The notes: generated by a model from the letters alone, not told the origin. 42,031 nt of DNA from Bacteroidales bacterium UBA1800 (GCA_002319915.1 DCFQ01000106.1:1-42031), one strand, 5' to 3'. Positions 16,163 to 25,114 are shown, numbered from the stretch's first letter. Made by a program: numbers and translations.

Positions 16163-17830
16163 ATGAAAACTACGCTGCAGCTGGTCCTTTTGGGCCTGAT
16201 TTTGAATCTGACCAATTCGTGCAGGACAAGGGATATCGTTAAAACTGAAGGGATAACCTCAGCACTGCATAAAGCCAATGTGGGAAGGATCGTATTTACT
16301 TCAGGTGAAGTACCGCCCGCGCGCATGCTTGATTCCGACTTACTGGAGAACTATACGTTGACCAGTAACAGCAAACTGTTCATTACGGCTTTCATGGGGA
16401 ATTCCATTACGAATTACCTCCATCTGCTGGCACCTGAAATGACCGCGGATGATCTTAACAGGAAAGGAAATTACCAGTTTTCGATGTTTGTGGACAATCA
16501 CAGGGTCTACACAAGTAATCTGCAGCCCGGCGCTCCATACCGGAAGATCAAGGACACTGCAACGCTGCTGTCGGTGCCGTTGATCAGCTACCGTAGAGGA
16601 GGCTGGCTGTGGAGCCAGTTTTTCTGGATGCGGTTTATGAATAACGGGGGAGACAGCGCACTTACTGAAGGGAAACATACACTGCGCATGGAGATCAGGC
16701 CTTACCTTGAGACAAAGGCAGGAATTAAGGAAGGAGATATTGTTGCTTCTGGGTCCCTGAACCTTCTGGTAAACAGGAAACCAACCATTGATTTATCAAA
16801 AATCCGGCTTGATCCTGTAATACCATATCCTGGCCTGGCGGTCAGCGGTGATGCTTTTAATAAAGACCTGATCAAAGCCCTCAAGGGAAATATCAACGAA
16901 GGTGTTTTCAAGGATATCAGCAGCATTGTAGTACTTAAGGATGGCAAGCTGCTCATAGAGGAGTACTTCAACGGGGAGACACGGGATTCACTTCACGACC
17001 CGCGCTCGGCAACCAAATCAATCTCATCAACAATTTCAGGTATTGCGATACATGACAGATACCTGAAGGATGAAGGCCAGACCCTGAACGAATTCTATGA
17101 TCTGAGGAAATATGATAACTATGCCCAGGCCAAGGAAGAGATTTCGATCCGGGATCTGCTCACAATGAGCTGTATCCTTGACGGGAATGATGATGACGGG
17201 GATTCTCCCGGCAATGAAGAGAATATGTACCCGACAGCCGACTGGGTGAGATTCACACTCAGTTTGCCTGTAAGCCAGGAACGCCCGAAGGAAGAATGGC
17301 ATTATTTTACTGCCGGGGTGGTGCTGTTGGGTGACATCCTGAACAAAGTCACCCCGGGCGGCCTGGAGAAATATTCTGACACCAAGCTCTTCAGTCCATT
17401 GGGGATTACCCGGTACAAATGGCAATATACACCCAAGGGTGTACCTAACACCGCCGGCGGCTTAAAGATGAACTCCCTTGATTTTGCGAAATACGGGCAG
17501 CTCTACGCCAACAGGGGGAAATGGAACGGGAAACAGCTGGTTCCCGCAGAGTGGATCGGCAAGACCTTCACCAGGCACAAGGTCATCCCCGGCAGAATCA
17601 ATGAGTTCTATGGATATCTTTTCTGGGACAAGACCTACACGGTGAACGGAAGGCAATTTGAAACGTACTATTGCGCAGGCAATGGGGGGAACAAGATTTA
17701 TGTTTTCCCTGGCCAGCCGTGGGTTATTGTAATAACAGCGACCGCATACGGAGCCCCTTATGCCCATTCGCAGGAGGACAGGATGATGACGGAATTCATA
17801 ATTCCCGCGCTGATTAATTGCAAAAAATAG
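16163..17830 (+). CDS. Beta-lactamase-fold serine hydrolase (class C family), probable lipoprotein
   Basis: A 555-residue exported protein. The signal peptide ends at Cys20 (LTNSC), a weak lipobox, so lipid anchoring is probable but not certain. Residues ~30-205 form an unassigned N-terminal beta-rich domain. Residues ~225-553 are the serine beta-lactamase/D-aminopeptidase fold. The nucleophile motif is SATK (Ser282, Lys285), the second motif is the Tyr of HYFTAG (Tyr381) and the third region is CAGNGGNKIYVFPG. Such proteins act as peptidases, esterases or amidases on peptidoglycan or small esters; the substrate here is unknown. The N-terminal extension makes it longer than a typical ~380-residue class C protein. 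Confidence 0.85.
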   Translation: MKTTLQLVLLGLILNLTNSCRTRDIVKTEGITSALHKANVGRIVFTSGEVPPARMLDSDLLENYTLTSNSKLFITAFMGNSITNYLHLLAPEMTADDLNRKGNYQFSMFVDNHRVYTSNLQPGAPYRKIKDTATLLSVPLISYRRGGWLWSQFFWMRFMNNGGDSALTEGKHTLRMEIRPYLETKAGIKEGDIVASGSLNLLVNRKPTIDLSKIRLDPVIPYPGLAVSGDAFNKDLIKALKGNINEGVFKDISSIVVLKDGKLLIEEYFNGETRDSLHDPRSATKSISSTISGIAIHDRYLKDEGQTLNEFYDLRKYDNYAQAKEEISIRDLLTMSCILDGNDDDGDSPGNEENMYPTADWVRFTLSLPVSQERPKEEWHYFTAGVVLLGDILNKVTPGGLEKYSDTKLFSPLGITRYKWQYTPKGVPNTAGGLKMNSLDFAKYGQLYANRGKWNGKQLVPAEWIGKTFTRHKVIPGRINEFYGYLFWDKTYTVNGRQFETYYCAGNGGNKIYVFPGQPWVIVITATAYGAPYAHSQEDRMMTEFIIPALINCKK

Positions 17831-17871
17831 CTCTTCAGATAATTCTTTACCGGTAATCAAACGGCAGGCTC

Positions 17872-20223
17872 TCATTCATGCCTCAGACACTCGACGGGAT
17901 TTCGTGATGAAGTTTTCCAGGTATGCCAGCTTACCGTGAGTAGGGATATCATGAAGGTGATCAGGCCGGCTAAACCAAAGATCCACCATTTGAGGCCAAT
18001 CCTGTAAGCAAAGCTCCTGAGCCAAAACATCATGATCAGACCTATAACAGGGCAGGCAATTATAAATGACGCCAGTACCCATTTGCAGTATTCAAGATTG
18101 AGCATCAACACTATTTTCCCCGTTGTTGACCCGGAAACTTTCCGGATCCCGATTTCCCTGCTCCTGCTGTCGATTGTAAAAAACACCAGCCCAAACAATC
18201 CGATACAGGATACAATCAGGGCAAGCAGGGAGATGTATGTCATTATAAAAGATATTGTTGTCTCTTTTTTATACATTTTTTGAAAATCATCACTCAGGAA
18301 TGAATATTCAAAGGGATACTGAGGGAATAAAGTATCCCACTTCCTTTTGAGAAAATTCATTGTCGCGGGTATTTTTTCCGGTGAAATCCTTATCAACAGG
18401 TTATCGAAAATCAGAGGGTAATAGGTAAGGGCGGCCGGGCCGAGTTCATTGTGCAGCGACTTAAAATTGAAATCCCTGACAACACCGATGACCTTTCCCC
18501 TGCCGATTATGTCAAACTGTTTACCGACGGGATCCTTCCATCCGATCCTTTTCACAGCCGATTCATTCAGAAGATAGAGTTTTGGGCTGTTCTCCGTGAT
18601 ATCAGCCGGAAGGAAATCCCCCTTCAGCAGTTCAATCTTCAGCGTGCTCAAGAAGTCCTGGTCGACCGAGATCCAATCCATTGAATTAGATAGGTCATCT
18701 TCGGCAAGTCCTTCCCACCAGGTATTCTGGTGATATCCCTGGGAGCCCGGGAAATACGCTACTGCAGAAGATGAAAGGATGGCAGAGTTAGTGGCAATCT
18801 CCTTTTTATAAAGTTCATACCTTGGCTTAACAAGTGCCTGGTAAACAGGCACGACCACCACCTGGCCGGGATTCAACCCCAGATCCATATTCCTGACAAA
18901 GGCCAGCTGCGACTTGATAGTCAGGGCGCCTGCAATCAGGGCAATCGAGATAAAGAACTGGAAGACCACAAGTCCTTTCCTGAAAACCCTTAACGGAAGG
19001 AATCCAACCATTGTCAGGTCCTCATGAATGCCTGAAATGGGACTGACGCGGGAAAGCATCAACGCGGGATAGCTACCTGAAAGAAATGAGATCAGGAATA
19101 TAAGTAGCAGTGATGCAAGTCCGAACCCGAATGTAAAAACGGAGCCAAACTTCAGCGGGACGCCGGCCACCATTACCAGGATCGGCAGGAGGAGGTAGTA
19201 AAGTAACAACGAAATAAGGTAGGCCGACAAGGCTATCGAGAACGATTCGCAGAGGAACAGGGCCATGAGCTCGGAATTTGTCGCCCCTGCAACCTTTCTC
19301 AGGCCGGCCTCCCTGCCTCTTTTTGAAAAGCGGGCTGTTGACAGGTTCATGTAGTTTAAACACGCTATAAGCAAAACCAGGACCAGGATTGAACCAATGA
19401 TGTAAACGGTCCTGATGTTGGTATTGGTTGGCAGGTCGGACCGCAGCCTGGAATGGAGATGGATCTTTAGCAGCGGCTGGATGTGAAGGCTGAAATTGTC
19501 TTTATGAGGGATCTTCTGCACAATTCCCGGTAGCTTTCCTGATATGGACCTGTATGAATTCTTCCTGGCAAGGAAGTAGGTGGAATAATTCCATATTCCC
19601 CACTCATTCTGCTTCCTGACTAATGAAAAAGGGCATAAAAAATCAAAAGTTAACTGCGAATTTGAAGGTATGTCCTTCATTACACCGGTGATGACGAAAG
19701 GTCTGCTGTTTTCACCCACGATCAGTGTCAAGCCCAAAGGATCCCTGCCGCCAAAGTATCTTCTCGCTTTGGATTCACTGATTATAACTGATCCCGGATT
19801 ATCAAGGCATGTTCCCGGGTTGCCCTTCAGCAGATTAAATGAGAAAATATTAAAAACTGACGGATCAGCAAGCGATATATCTTCCCAGCCCTGTTCATTT
19901 TCATATTTTATTAGTGTCCTGCCCGCATACCCGAACCTTACATAATCGGTTATTTCGGGGATTTCCCTTTTCAGGACTTCACCGAGAGGGGCAGGCGTAT
20001 TTGCAAAATTGTCATGTATTTTCTCCCCCTTGAATTCAACGACGACCCTGAATATCCTGTCTGCATTTTCATGAAACCTGTCGAAGCTGAATTCAAACTG
20101 GAGCCAGGCTGAAAGGATAATGACAAGAGTCAGTCCGGCTGATAATCCTGAAATATTTATCAGGGAAAAGCTGGGATTTCTGAGAATACTCCGGAATGAT
20201 GAGGCTAAGTTATGTTTAAGCAT
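17872..20223 (-). CDS. FtsX/MacB-type ABC transporter permease
   Basis: A 783-residue inner-membrane protein of the long MacB-like permease type common in Bacteroidota. The start HNLASSFRSILRNPSFSLIN with a first helix (~20-40) is followed by a periplasmic MacB_PCD domain and a first FtsX domain (~285-400, GREAGLRKVAGATNSELM). A junction helix lies near 430-450, then a second periplasmic domain and a second FtsX domain (~660-780, SREIGIRKVSGSTTGKIV). This type exports or mechanically transmits across the envelope with a separate ATPase, and none is nearby. A GTG/ATG-type start 48 bases upstream would add a polar stretch without homologous character, so I use the ATG at 20223. Confidence 0.9.
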   Translation of the reverse strand: MLKHNLASSFRSILRNPSFSLINISGLSAGLTLVIILSAWLQFEFSFDRFHENADRIFRVVVEFKGEKIHDNFANTPAPLGEVLKREIPEITDYVRFGYAGRTLIKYENEQGWEDISLADPSVFNIFSFNLLKGNPGTCLDNPGSVIISESKARRYFGGRDPLGLTLIVGENSRPFVITGVMKDIPSNSQLTFDFLCPFSLVRKQNEWGIWNYSTYFLARKNSYRSISGKLPGIVQKIPHKDNFSLHIQPLLKIHLHSRLRSDLPTNTNIRTVYIIGSILVLVLLIACLNYMNLSTARFSKRGREAGLRKVAGATNSELMALFLCESFSIALSAYLISLLLYYLLLPILVMVAGVPLKFGSVFTFGFGLASLLLIFLISFLSGSYPALMLSRVSPISGIHEDLTMVGFLPLRVFRKGLVVFQFFISIALIAGALTIKSQLAFVRNMDLGLNPGQVVVVPVYQALVKPRYELYKKEIATNSAILSSSAVAYFPGSQGYHQNTWWEGLAEDDLSNSMDWISVDQDFLSTLKIELLKGDFLPADITENSPKLYLLNESAVKRIGWKDPVGKQFDIIGRGKVIGVVRDFNFKSLHNELGPAALTYYPLIFDNLLIRISPEKIPATMNFLKRKWDTLFPQYPFEYSFLSDDFQKMYKKETTISFIMTYISLLALIVSCIGLFGLVFFTIDSRSREIGIRKVSGSTTGKIVLMLNLEYCKWVLASFIIACPVIGLIMMFWLRSFAYRIGLKWWIFGLAGLITFMISLLTVSWHTWKTSSRNPVECLRHE

Positions 20224-20401
20224 AGGACAGAATTCCGTTGTCCGACCTGTGGTTCGACTAACTTGCCCCAAACATTATGCCATGTGAATAATGTCTTGTA
20301 ATTCAACTATATATAAGAACTCAAATAATTTTATTGTAGAGATTTTTTACAAAGGGCGTATATTTATTTTACATTTAACTGACACGGATCAACCGGCTGT
20401 T

Positions 20402-20941
20402 TCACCGCCACTTGCCTAAACTTTCGGAATATGACTTTATCTCCTCAATCGACAGATAATAGTCATTGATCTTTTTATGTTTTTCGTCATTATGGGTTAT
20501 CACAGACAGGTCGTAGAGGTTCCTGCCGTAACCTTTTTCGATGGTGAGCCTGTCGGTCGATTTTTCTTCGGCACTCCGGGTTTCCTTAGATAAGAGGAAC
20601 TTTATTGCAAAACCGAGGTATCCCGCCACTCCCATCTTAATATACCTTTCCTGGTGGCAAAGCTCGTGGGCAATAAGTCCGGTAATTGCCGATACGCCAA
20701 GATCAGCGGCACGGTTACTCAGGACTATCAGCCGAATAAAAGGCGGGATCCATACGGAAAATGCGTAGAACTGCAGCCACCCGGTCAGGACGAGGATCCT
20801 TTTGTCTTTCAGGACCGGAAATGAATCGATTACAAGTTTGCGGGTAATATCCCTGTACTCTTTATTCATATTTTTAAAGAAGCTCTGCGCAAAAATATCA
20901 TAAAATCGGAAGAATGGGTTATCGGCAGGAGTCGTTAACAA
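20402..20941 (-). CDS. Putative HExxH zinc metallopeptidase
   Basis: A 179-residue protein with a hydrophobic central segment leading into AHELCHQERY (His92, Glu93, His96), a zinc-peptidase HExxH motif. Downstream, residues ~124-130 (AEEKSTD) could give the third zinc ligand (Glu) as in gluzincin families with an ExxxD pattern. A hydrophobic stretch follows the motif (~104-118). I do not recognise a specific family. The listed start is a TTG; an ATG at 20869 would give a 155-residue protein that still holds the whole motif. It is upstream of the permease gene on the same strand with a 178-base gap, so co-transcription is uncertain. Confidence 0.6.
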   Translation of the reverse strand: MLTTPADNPFFRFYDIFAQSFFKNMNKEYRDITRKLVIDSFPVLKDKRILVLTGWLQFYAFSVWIPPFIRLIVLSNRAADLGVSAITGLIAHELCHQERYIKMGVAGYLGFAIKFLLSKETRSAEEKSTDRLTIEKGYGRNLYDLSVITHNDEKHKKINDYYLSIEEIKSYSESLGKWR

Positions 20942-21350
20942 TGTTTGAAAGGATTGCAGATTGATCGCAAAGCTTCATTTCATCTGCCGGCAGCCGGTGA
21001 GGCAGTCAAGGAGGTTTCGCCCCTGCAGGGCTCTGATACTTAGCGAGGCAGCCTGCCACCGGTTAGCACCGGGGGTTATTTGAGTATTGCTCTTTCAGAG
21101 CACTGATTGTTCCCAGGGGATTCAGGGACGGTTATGAGACAACCGGCTGAAAGGTACGCCTGGTCTGTTAATTATAATGAGCCGCACCAGCGGCTCCAGT
21201 TTAATAACCTCCTGCGCCAGCGGGAGGTCAGGTGCCTCTGTCTCATCATAAACCCTGGAAGGGCGGTACAATAACGGAGTCCGGACAACAAATCCCGGGT
21301 TGCGGATAAACACGACATTTAAATGAGAGGGGCGGCAACACAAAGATGCT
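20942..21350. repeat. Intergenic cluster of REP-like palindromes
   Basis: This region of about 400 bases has no convincing gene. Two hairpins lie 30 bases apart and share the core GC(A/G)CCAGCGG. GAGCCGC (21179-21185) pairs with GCGGCTC (21190-21196) around ACCA; ACCTCCTGC (21207-21215) pairs with GCGGGAGGT (21220-21228) around GCCA. The arms differ but the tip is conserved. A third small stem, CCGGT/ACCGG, lies at 21059-21072, and GCCCCTGCAGGGC at 21019-21031 is a further palindrome. No REP-associated transposase gene is in the window. Confidence 0.6.
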
Positions 21351-21373
21351 GCCGGCTATGACAAATAGCCGGC
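21351..21373. terminator. Perfect hairpin, possible terminator
   Basis: GCCGGCTAT (21351-21359) pairs perfectly with ATAGCCGGC (21365-21373) around the loop GACAA. Neither side has a strong T-run, so it could be a weak terminator for the small minus-strand gene at 21419-21634 or another palindromic repeat. Confidence 0.4.
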
Positions 21374-21418
21374 CCTTAACATGGGTCAACCTCGAAGTAT
21401 TTAGAAAAATCCCTGAAT

Positions 21419-21634
21419 TCAGGAAATATAGCTCTCCCTGTATTCACCGGCGCTTTGAAGTTCCTGACAGGGATCCGCCGCTTGATAGGGATTTATCGGC
21501 CTTTTTTGCATGGGGAGCTGAAAGCCTATTATCTCAGCCAGTTTTTTTACGCTGACATGATCTGAACGAGCTTCAATTAACTCCCTTGTAATCTTCCGGA
21601 GCTTTTCCTCCGGTGTAAGCTCCCGCTTTTCCAT
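21419..21634 (-). CDS. Short hypothetical protein, possibly a gene remnant
   Basis: A 71-residue open frame. Its first 40 residues look protein-like: charged, helical, with KLRKITRELIEARSDH followed by VSVKKLAEIIGF, which could be part of a helix-turn-helix. The second half (from QLPMQKR) is rich in Gln, Pro and Ser with no family resemblance that I recognise. It may be a genuine small gene or the surviving start of a longer one, since it lies next to the repeat cluster. A perfect hairpin follows about 45 bases after the stop. Confidence 0.35.
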   Translation of the reverse strand: MEKRELTPEEKLRKITRELIEARSDHVSVKKLAEIIGFQLPMQKRPINPYQAADPCQELQSAGEYRESYIS

Positions 21635-21741
21635 CAGTCCGGGTTATTTATATACAAAATTACCATGGATCTGCACCGAAGTCAACTAAAGTTATCAACC
21701 ATCCTGCATAGCTACCCCAGGAAAGGTAAGTTAAAAGTAGA

Positions 21742-22536
21742 TCAAATAGTTACAAGAATTCCGACATACGACATAAATGTCCGGTCCCTTGTTATGCTGT
21801 GACCGAATGAGAATATCAGATGGAGATTGTCGGTGAAGTTGATGAATCCCCCAAGGTTGAAGCCCAGATATGAATTTGTGTCAATACTTTGGGGCGTCCT
21901 GTAAAAGAGCTCCCCTCCGAGGGTGAGATGATCGGTAAGATCATACTGGACTTCCCATCCTGCAAATACCCAGTTCTTATTGCCTGTTCCGGGATTGAAC
22001 CAGTAACCGGCGCCGCCGTATGTCGTAAGCTTTTTCCACGACTTCTGGATCCAGACCGGCAGATAGACCTGGAGGCCATTTGAAGGAAAATCCTTGCTTT
22101 TCAACGTCGGTACTTCAAAGATCGGGAAGATCCCGGCCTGGAAAGACTCATCCCTGCTCTTGAAGAACCTGTATTTTATTCCCAGCTCAGTGGTGGAATA
22201 CCCGTACTGGAAGGTCTTGTTCTCAATCAGGTTGAAATTAAGGGGAGCTTCCATATGGAACTGGAAACCCGGGGAAAATCCGTAGTTTATCTCAATGTGG
22301 GGGAGAGTCCCTGTTATAAAACCGGGCTGGTAGGTGTTCAGGGAAGAGAGGTAGTACTCCCAATGCCTGAACCCGACAGGTTCAGGATCGTCGGTGTCAA
22401 ACGGGGGCCCGGCTTTCAAAAAATTTCCAGTAATCAGGAGACCAAGTGAAGCGGCAATTATTTTTTTCAGCGTATTGGCAGCCGGTGAGATCACATTGAA
22501 GTTGTTTAATCTGTTTATAATGGATGAAACAACCAT
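21742..22536 (-). CDS. Predicted outer membrane beta-barrel protein
   Basis: A 265-residue protein. A hydrophobic stretch KKIIAASLGLLITGNFLKAG (~22-42) looks like a signal peptide core. The mature part starts PPFDTDDPEPVGFRHWEYYLSS, typical of outer-membrane proteins of the phenol-degradation/MetA-like transporter group. The rest alternates aromatic-flanked beta strands (TTELGIKYRFFKS, LTLGGELFYRTPQS, HLIFSFGHSI), consistent with a 12-14-strand barrel. No specific substrate is evident. In-frame ATGs at 22587 and 22536 are both long before the signal core; the true start may be further in. It follows the GNAT gene on the same strand. Confidence 0.65.
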   Translation of the reverse strand: MVVSSIINRLNNFNVISPAANTLKKIIAASLGLLITGNFLKAGPPFDTDDPEPVGFRHWEYYLSSLNTYQPGFITGTLPHIEINYGFSPGFQFHMEAPLNFNLIENKTFQYGYSTTELGIKYRFFKSRDESFQAGIFPIFEVPTLKSKDFPSNGLQVYLPVWIQKSWKKLTTYGGAGYWFNPGTGNKNWVFAGWEVQYDLTDHLTLGGELFYRTPQSIDTNSYLGFNLGGFINFTDNLHLIFSFGHSITRDRTFMSYVGILVTI

Positions 22537-22625
22537 GTCTTGATTATTGTTCGGGATCAGAAAGGCAGTGACGCCTGCCAGGCCCATGAGCAGGAGGGTA
22601 TAGCCTGTTTCTGCCTCCGGAGTTT

Positions 22626-23066
22626 TTAGATCGTATATTTGTAGACGTTGGTTTCCCTCAGCGCAAATCCCAGTTTCCTGTAGAGCCTGTTTGCAGCAAT
22701 CCGCGACGGCCTTGATGTAAGTTCAACCGATTCCGCACCAATCGATCTGCTGAATCCGATTGCATGTTTCAGCAAGGCTTCGCCAAAGCCTTTGCCTCTT
22801 TGGGTTTCATCCACAACGACATCTTCCACAAGGGCTTTCGTACCGGAGGGGACCTTGCAGACGCAAAGGGCAAGCAGCCCGGCTATTTCATTATTTTCAG
22901 CTTCGAGGATAAAAATATGGGTTCCGGATTTAAGAATATCTTCGAGTCCTTGTTTCGAAGGGACCTTAATGCCAGTGCCCAGCTGGGGCAAAAGCTTTAC
23001 CACAGCATTATATGTCTGCTCATCATAGCCGGCGACCTCCCTGATCTTCATAGTGGTTTGTTGCAT
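22626..23066 (-). CDS. GNAT family N-acetyltransferase
   Basis: A 146-residue cytoplasmic GNAT enzyme of single-domain length. The acetyl-CoA pyrophosphate-binding motif is QRGKGFGEALL (89-99), preceded by the central strand VEDVVVDE. The C-terminal RIAANRLYRKLGFALRETNVYKY segment (~122-144) is the usual closing region (NxxAxxLYxKxGF). The substrate, an amine, antibiotic or protein N terminus, cannot be told from sequence. An internal Met at residue 6 is an alternative start. It lies 89 bases upstream of the outer-membrane protein gene on the same strand. Confidence 0.85.
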   Translation of the reverse strand: MQQTTMKIREVAGYDEQTYNAVVKLLPQLGTGIKVPSKQGLEDILKSGTHIFILEAENNEIAGLLALCVCKVPSGTKALVEDVVVDETQRGKGFGEALLKHAIGFSRSIGAESVELTSRPSRIAANRLYRKLGFALRETNVYKYTI

Positions 23067-23117
23067 GAAGATGATGAAGTTAATCTATTTTGTTGGACCC
23101 GTGATGCGGCCACTATA

Positions 23118-23160
23118 TAAAAAATATCAGGGCGCCATGTACGGGACATGGGCCCTGATA
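23118..23160 (-). terminator. Strong intrinsic terminator for the small secreted-protein gene
   Basis: Read on the minus strand, TATCAGGGC (23160-23152) and CCATGT (23151... region) pair with ACATGG and GCCCTGATA around CCCGT. This gives about 15 base pairs with one bulge over 23125-23160, followed by six Ts at 23124-23119. It lies 36 bases after the stop of the 23197-23421 gene. Confidence 0.8.
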
Positions 23161-23196
23161 CTAAAAGCAAAAACAACTAAAAGTGTGAGCAGTACT

Positions 23197-23421
23197 TTAC
23201 CAGTGACGGGTCCTGACGAGTTTCCTGAGTTTGATATACTCGTTCGACTTCCTGACTTTATTGAGCTCTTTCTGGGAACAGGCTCCCGTGAGGCATCTGC
23301 ATTCGCGGCAGGTCTCAGATCTCATATTCTGCACTTTTTTTGCGGGTGCCGAAACGCCCATCAGGGAAATCCCTGAAAAGACAAATATCAAAAGAACTGA
23401 TTTGAGTAATTTTGTTTCCAT
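23197..23421 (-). CDS. Small Cys-containing secreted protein
   Basis: A 74-residue protein with a clear signal peptide (METKLLKSVLLIFVFSGISL, cleavage probably near VSA before PAKK). The ~50-residue mature peptide is basic and has three cysteines in the cluster CRECRCLTGAC plus flanking residues, which suggests metal binding or disulfides. I do not recognise the family. The strong terminator immediately downstream and the clean signal peptide support it as a real gene. Its own 334-base upstream spacer suggests it is monocistronic. Confidence 0.7.
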   Translation of the reverse strand: METKLLKSVLLIFVFSGISLMGVSAPAKKVQNMRSETCRECRCLTGACSQKELNKVRKSNEYIKLRKLVRTRHW

Positions 23422-23755
23422 ACTATTGGTTTTTAGATTCAGAACTCAAGAAATTTTACATCGCTTTCAACAATATAAATATAATCAGAAAATTCGGATT
23501 AAAAAAATCGCAGAAACCCATATAATGGACAATTGAGACAATATCCGCTACCCGTGACGGAACAAAAGGCAGCTTATGTGAACAATAATATCCCGGTGGT
23601 CACGCGAAAGAGGCCGGTTGTCAAAATAGAGGCTCGATTGACCAATGGCCGGCACTGTTTGACAAATGATGTAACATTTTTGAGATCATTCCTGTTCCGT
23701 TGGAATTTATAACTTTATGATTGCCGGATGAAGGGCCGGTCTCAAATAACAGGAC
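23422..23755. other. Intergenic region without visible features
   Basis: This 334-base spacer separates the divergent small secreted-protein gene and the acylphosphatase gene. TAACTTTA at 23710-23717 is a one-mismatch match to the Bacteroidota -7 box and could serve acylphosphatase. No CDS, RNA or clear palindrome is seen. Confidence 0.4.
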
Positions 23756-24034
23756 ATGGGGGAAACACTACTTTATAAAATCAGGGTCAGGGGACTTGTC
23801 CAGGGTGTTGGCTTCAGGTGGAGTGCTGCCTGGGAAGCGAGGAAGCTTGGCATAACGGGTTTTGTTAGGAACATGCCCGACGGTTCTGTCTACATCGAAG
23901 CTGAAGGATCCGGGAGCAGTCTGGGCGAATTCCTGGACTGGTGCAGAAGAGGGCCGGCAGCAGGATATGTTGAGGAAGTCGGGGTTGATAAATTCCCTCC
24001 TGTTAATTACAGGGATTTCAGGATCGAACACTGA
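23756..24034 (+). CDS. acyP: Acylphosphatase
   Basis: A 92-residue cytoplasmic enzyme of the usual size that hydrolyses carboxyl-phosphate bonds such as acetyl phosphate. The signature VRGLVQGVGFRWSAAWEA (11-28) contains the phosphate-binding Arg21. GFVRNMPDGSVYIEAEG (35-51) contains the catalytic Asn39. The ATG at 23756 gives the standard N terminus. It appears monocistronic, with a 298-base spacer downstream that holds no gene. Confidence 0.95.
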   Translation: MGETLLYKIRVRGLVQGVGFRWSAAWEARKLGITGFVRNMPDGSVYIEAEGSGSSLGEFLDWCRRGPAAGYVEEVGVDKFPPVNYRDFRIEH

Positions 24035-24266
24035 GAGCCCGGTTATTTGTTCAGGATATATTCCCGCAAACAGATTGTTCACTAAAACGCAGGATTTTTC
24101 CCAGCTATATTAGCTGTTGAGATACGGAACGCCATGTTAAAGGCAATCAAATATATACAACTTTGGCTAAAGGAGCCGGCAACGTCCGGCCACAAGTCTG
24201 ATCAAGCCAGGTTTTAAACAAATCAATTATCGGCTTGTTAATTGCACTGTCTGTTTCATGAAAAGA

Positions 24267-24274
24267 TATTTTTG
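24267..24274 (+). promoter_or_regulatory. Probable -7 element for PepSY-like secreted protein gene
   Basis: TATTTTTG is an exact TAnnTTTG match, with TTG at 24242-24244 upstream (22-base spacing). The predicted leader is about 52 bases and contains the purine-rich stretch AAGGAGAAG. The distance to the ATG at 24333 is longer than for other promoters in this window. Confidence 0.4.
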
Positions 24275-24332
24275 GAGTTTTTTATCTGAGAAGATAAGGA
24301 GAAGTTCATTTTATTAACTAAAAATTAGAATT

Positions 24333-24893
24333 ATGAAAAAAGTAGCAGTATTGACACTTGTATTTCTGGCGGCTTTGTCTCTGGCGCAGGGTGCGCCGGT
24401 GAAACTGAGCAGGGAACCTGCTACAGAGGTGAAGAAGGGACACAAAGCCGCAGACGCGCCGGCACCGGCTGCTGAAAGGCTGAAAGAGGGAAATTCCATT
24501 GACAGGATCAACCTTGCTGCAGAGTTCGGATATATTGCAGATGCTGACTGGAGATCAAAAGGAAATTATTCAGAAGCCACTTTCTATAAGAACGGGAATC
24601 TCCTGACAGCATATTTCAACTACCAGGGAGACATTATAGGAACCACTGCCGAAAAGAAATTCACCGAACTTCCCGTCTCCGCCCAGAGAGTGATCTCATC
24701 AAGGTACAAGGATTTTAAGATCAGCAATGTAATATATTTTGAAGATTACAGGGCTGAAGATACGGATGGGTTAATTTACGGAGTCAAGTTTATGTTCCCG
24801 GGGAACTATTTCCTCGAGATGACAAATGCGGACAGGAAATTGATCCTTGAGGTCAATCCTATGGGCGAAGTGTTCGTTTACAAGAACCTCTGA
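24333..24893 (+). CDS. Secreted PepSY-like protein
   Basis: A 186-residue protein with a signal peptide (1-20, ending LAQG before APVK). A ~35-residue Lys/Ala/Glu-rich linker follows. The C-terminal ~120 residues contain two repeats with the pattern of the PepSY-like/BLIP-like fold of Bacteroidota: SEATFYKNGNLLTAYFNYQG, SAQRVISSRYKDFKISNVIY and a closing strand LILEVNPMGEVFVYKNL. The function is unknown; related proteins are periplasmic or surface exposed. A strong terminator lies 81 bases downstream, so the gene stands alone. Confidence 0.75.
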   Translation: MKKVAVLTLVFLAALSLAQGAPVKLSREPATEVKKGHKAADAPAPAAERLKEGNSIDRINLAAEFGYIADADWRSKGNYSEATFYKNGNLLTAYFNYQGDIIGTTAEKKFTELPVSAQRVISSRYKDFKISNVIYFEDYRAEDTDGLIYGVKFMFPGNYFLEMTNADRKLILEVNPMGEVFVYKNL

Positions 24894-24974
24894 ACCGGAA
24901 AGGACTTCAGGGGAGGATGCCTTTATTTTACTTCTGTCCGTCAGGACCAGAAACAGTGTCAGTTTAATTCGTAG

Positions 24975-25012
24975 GTAGCCCGGACAGCAAACTGCTGCCC
25001 GGGTTACTCATT
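24975..25012 (+). terminator. Intrinsic terminator after PepSY-like gene
   Basis: A 14-base-pair stem with one mismatch and one G-T pair (24975-24988 with 24994-25007) encloses the loop AAACT. It is followed by TCATTTTC on the plus strand. Confidence 0.75.
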
Positions 25013-25032
25013 TTCAACAAGAAGTTATCTTG

Positions 25033-25063
25033 TTTGATGTTTAGAAATAATTGTCTAACTTTC
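25033..25063 (+). promoter_or_regulatory. Probable promoter of PAP2/SMS-like gene
   Basis: TTTG at 25033-25036 and TAACTTTC at 25056-25063 are 19 bases apart. This matches the Bacteroidota promoter with one mismatch in the -7 box. The ATG of the membrane enzyme follows 52 bases later. Confidence 0.5.
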
Positions 25064-25114
25064 ATTTCTTTTACGACAAACTGTGCGGTATATTCCAGAT
25101 GAGGGCCTGACCTG

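Noticed and set aside
21346..21555. Plus-strand open frame of 69 codons
   Set aside because: It crosses the 21351-21373 hairpin and is antisense to a more protein-like short frame.
22536..22628. Hydrophobic stretch resembling a PEP-CTERM-type tail just before the outer-membrane protein
   Set aside because: It lies at the N-terminal side of an open frame and out of frame with the GNAT gene, so it cannot be a C-terminal sorting signal of either.
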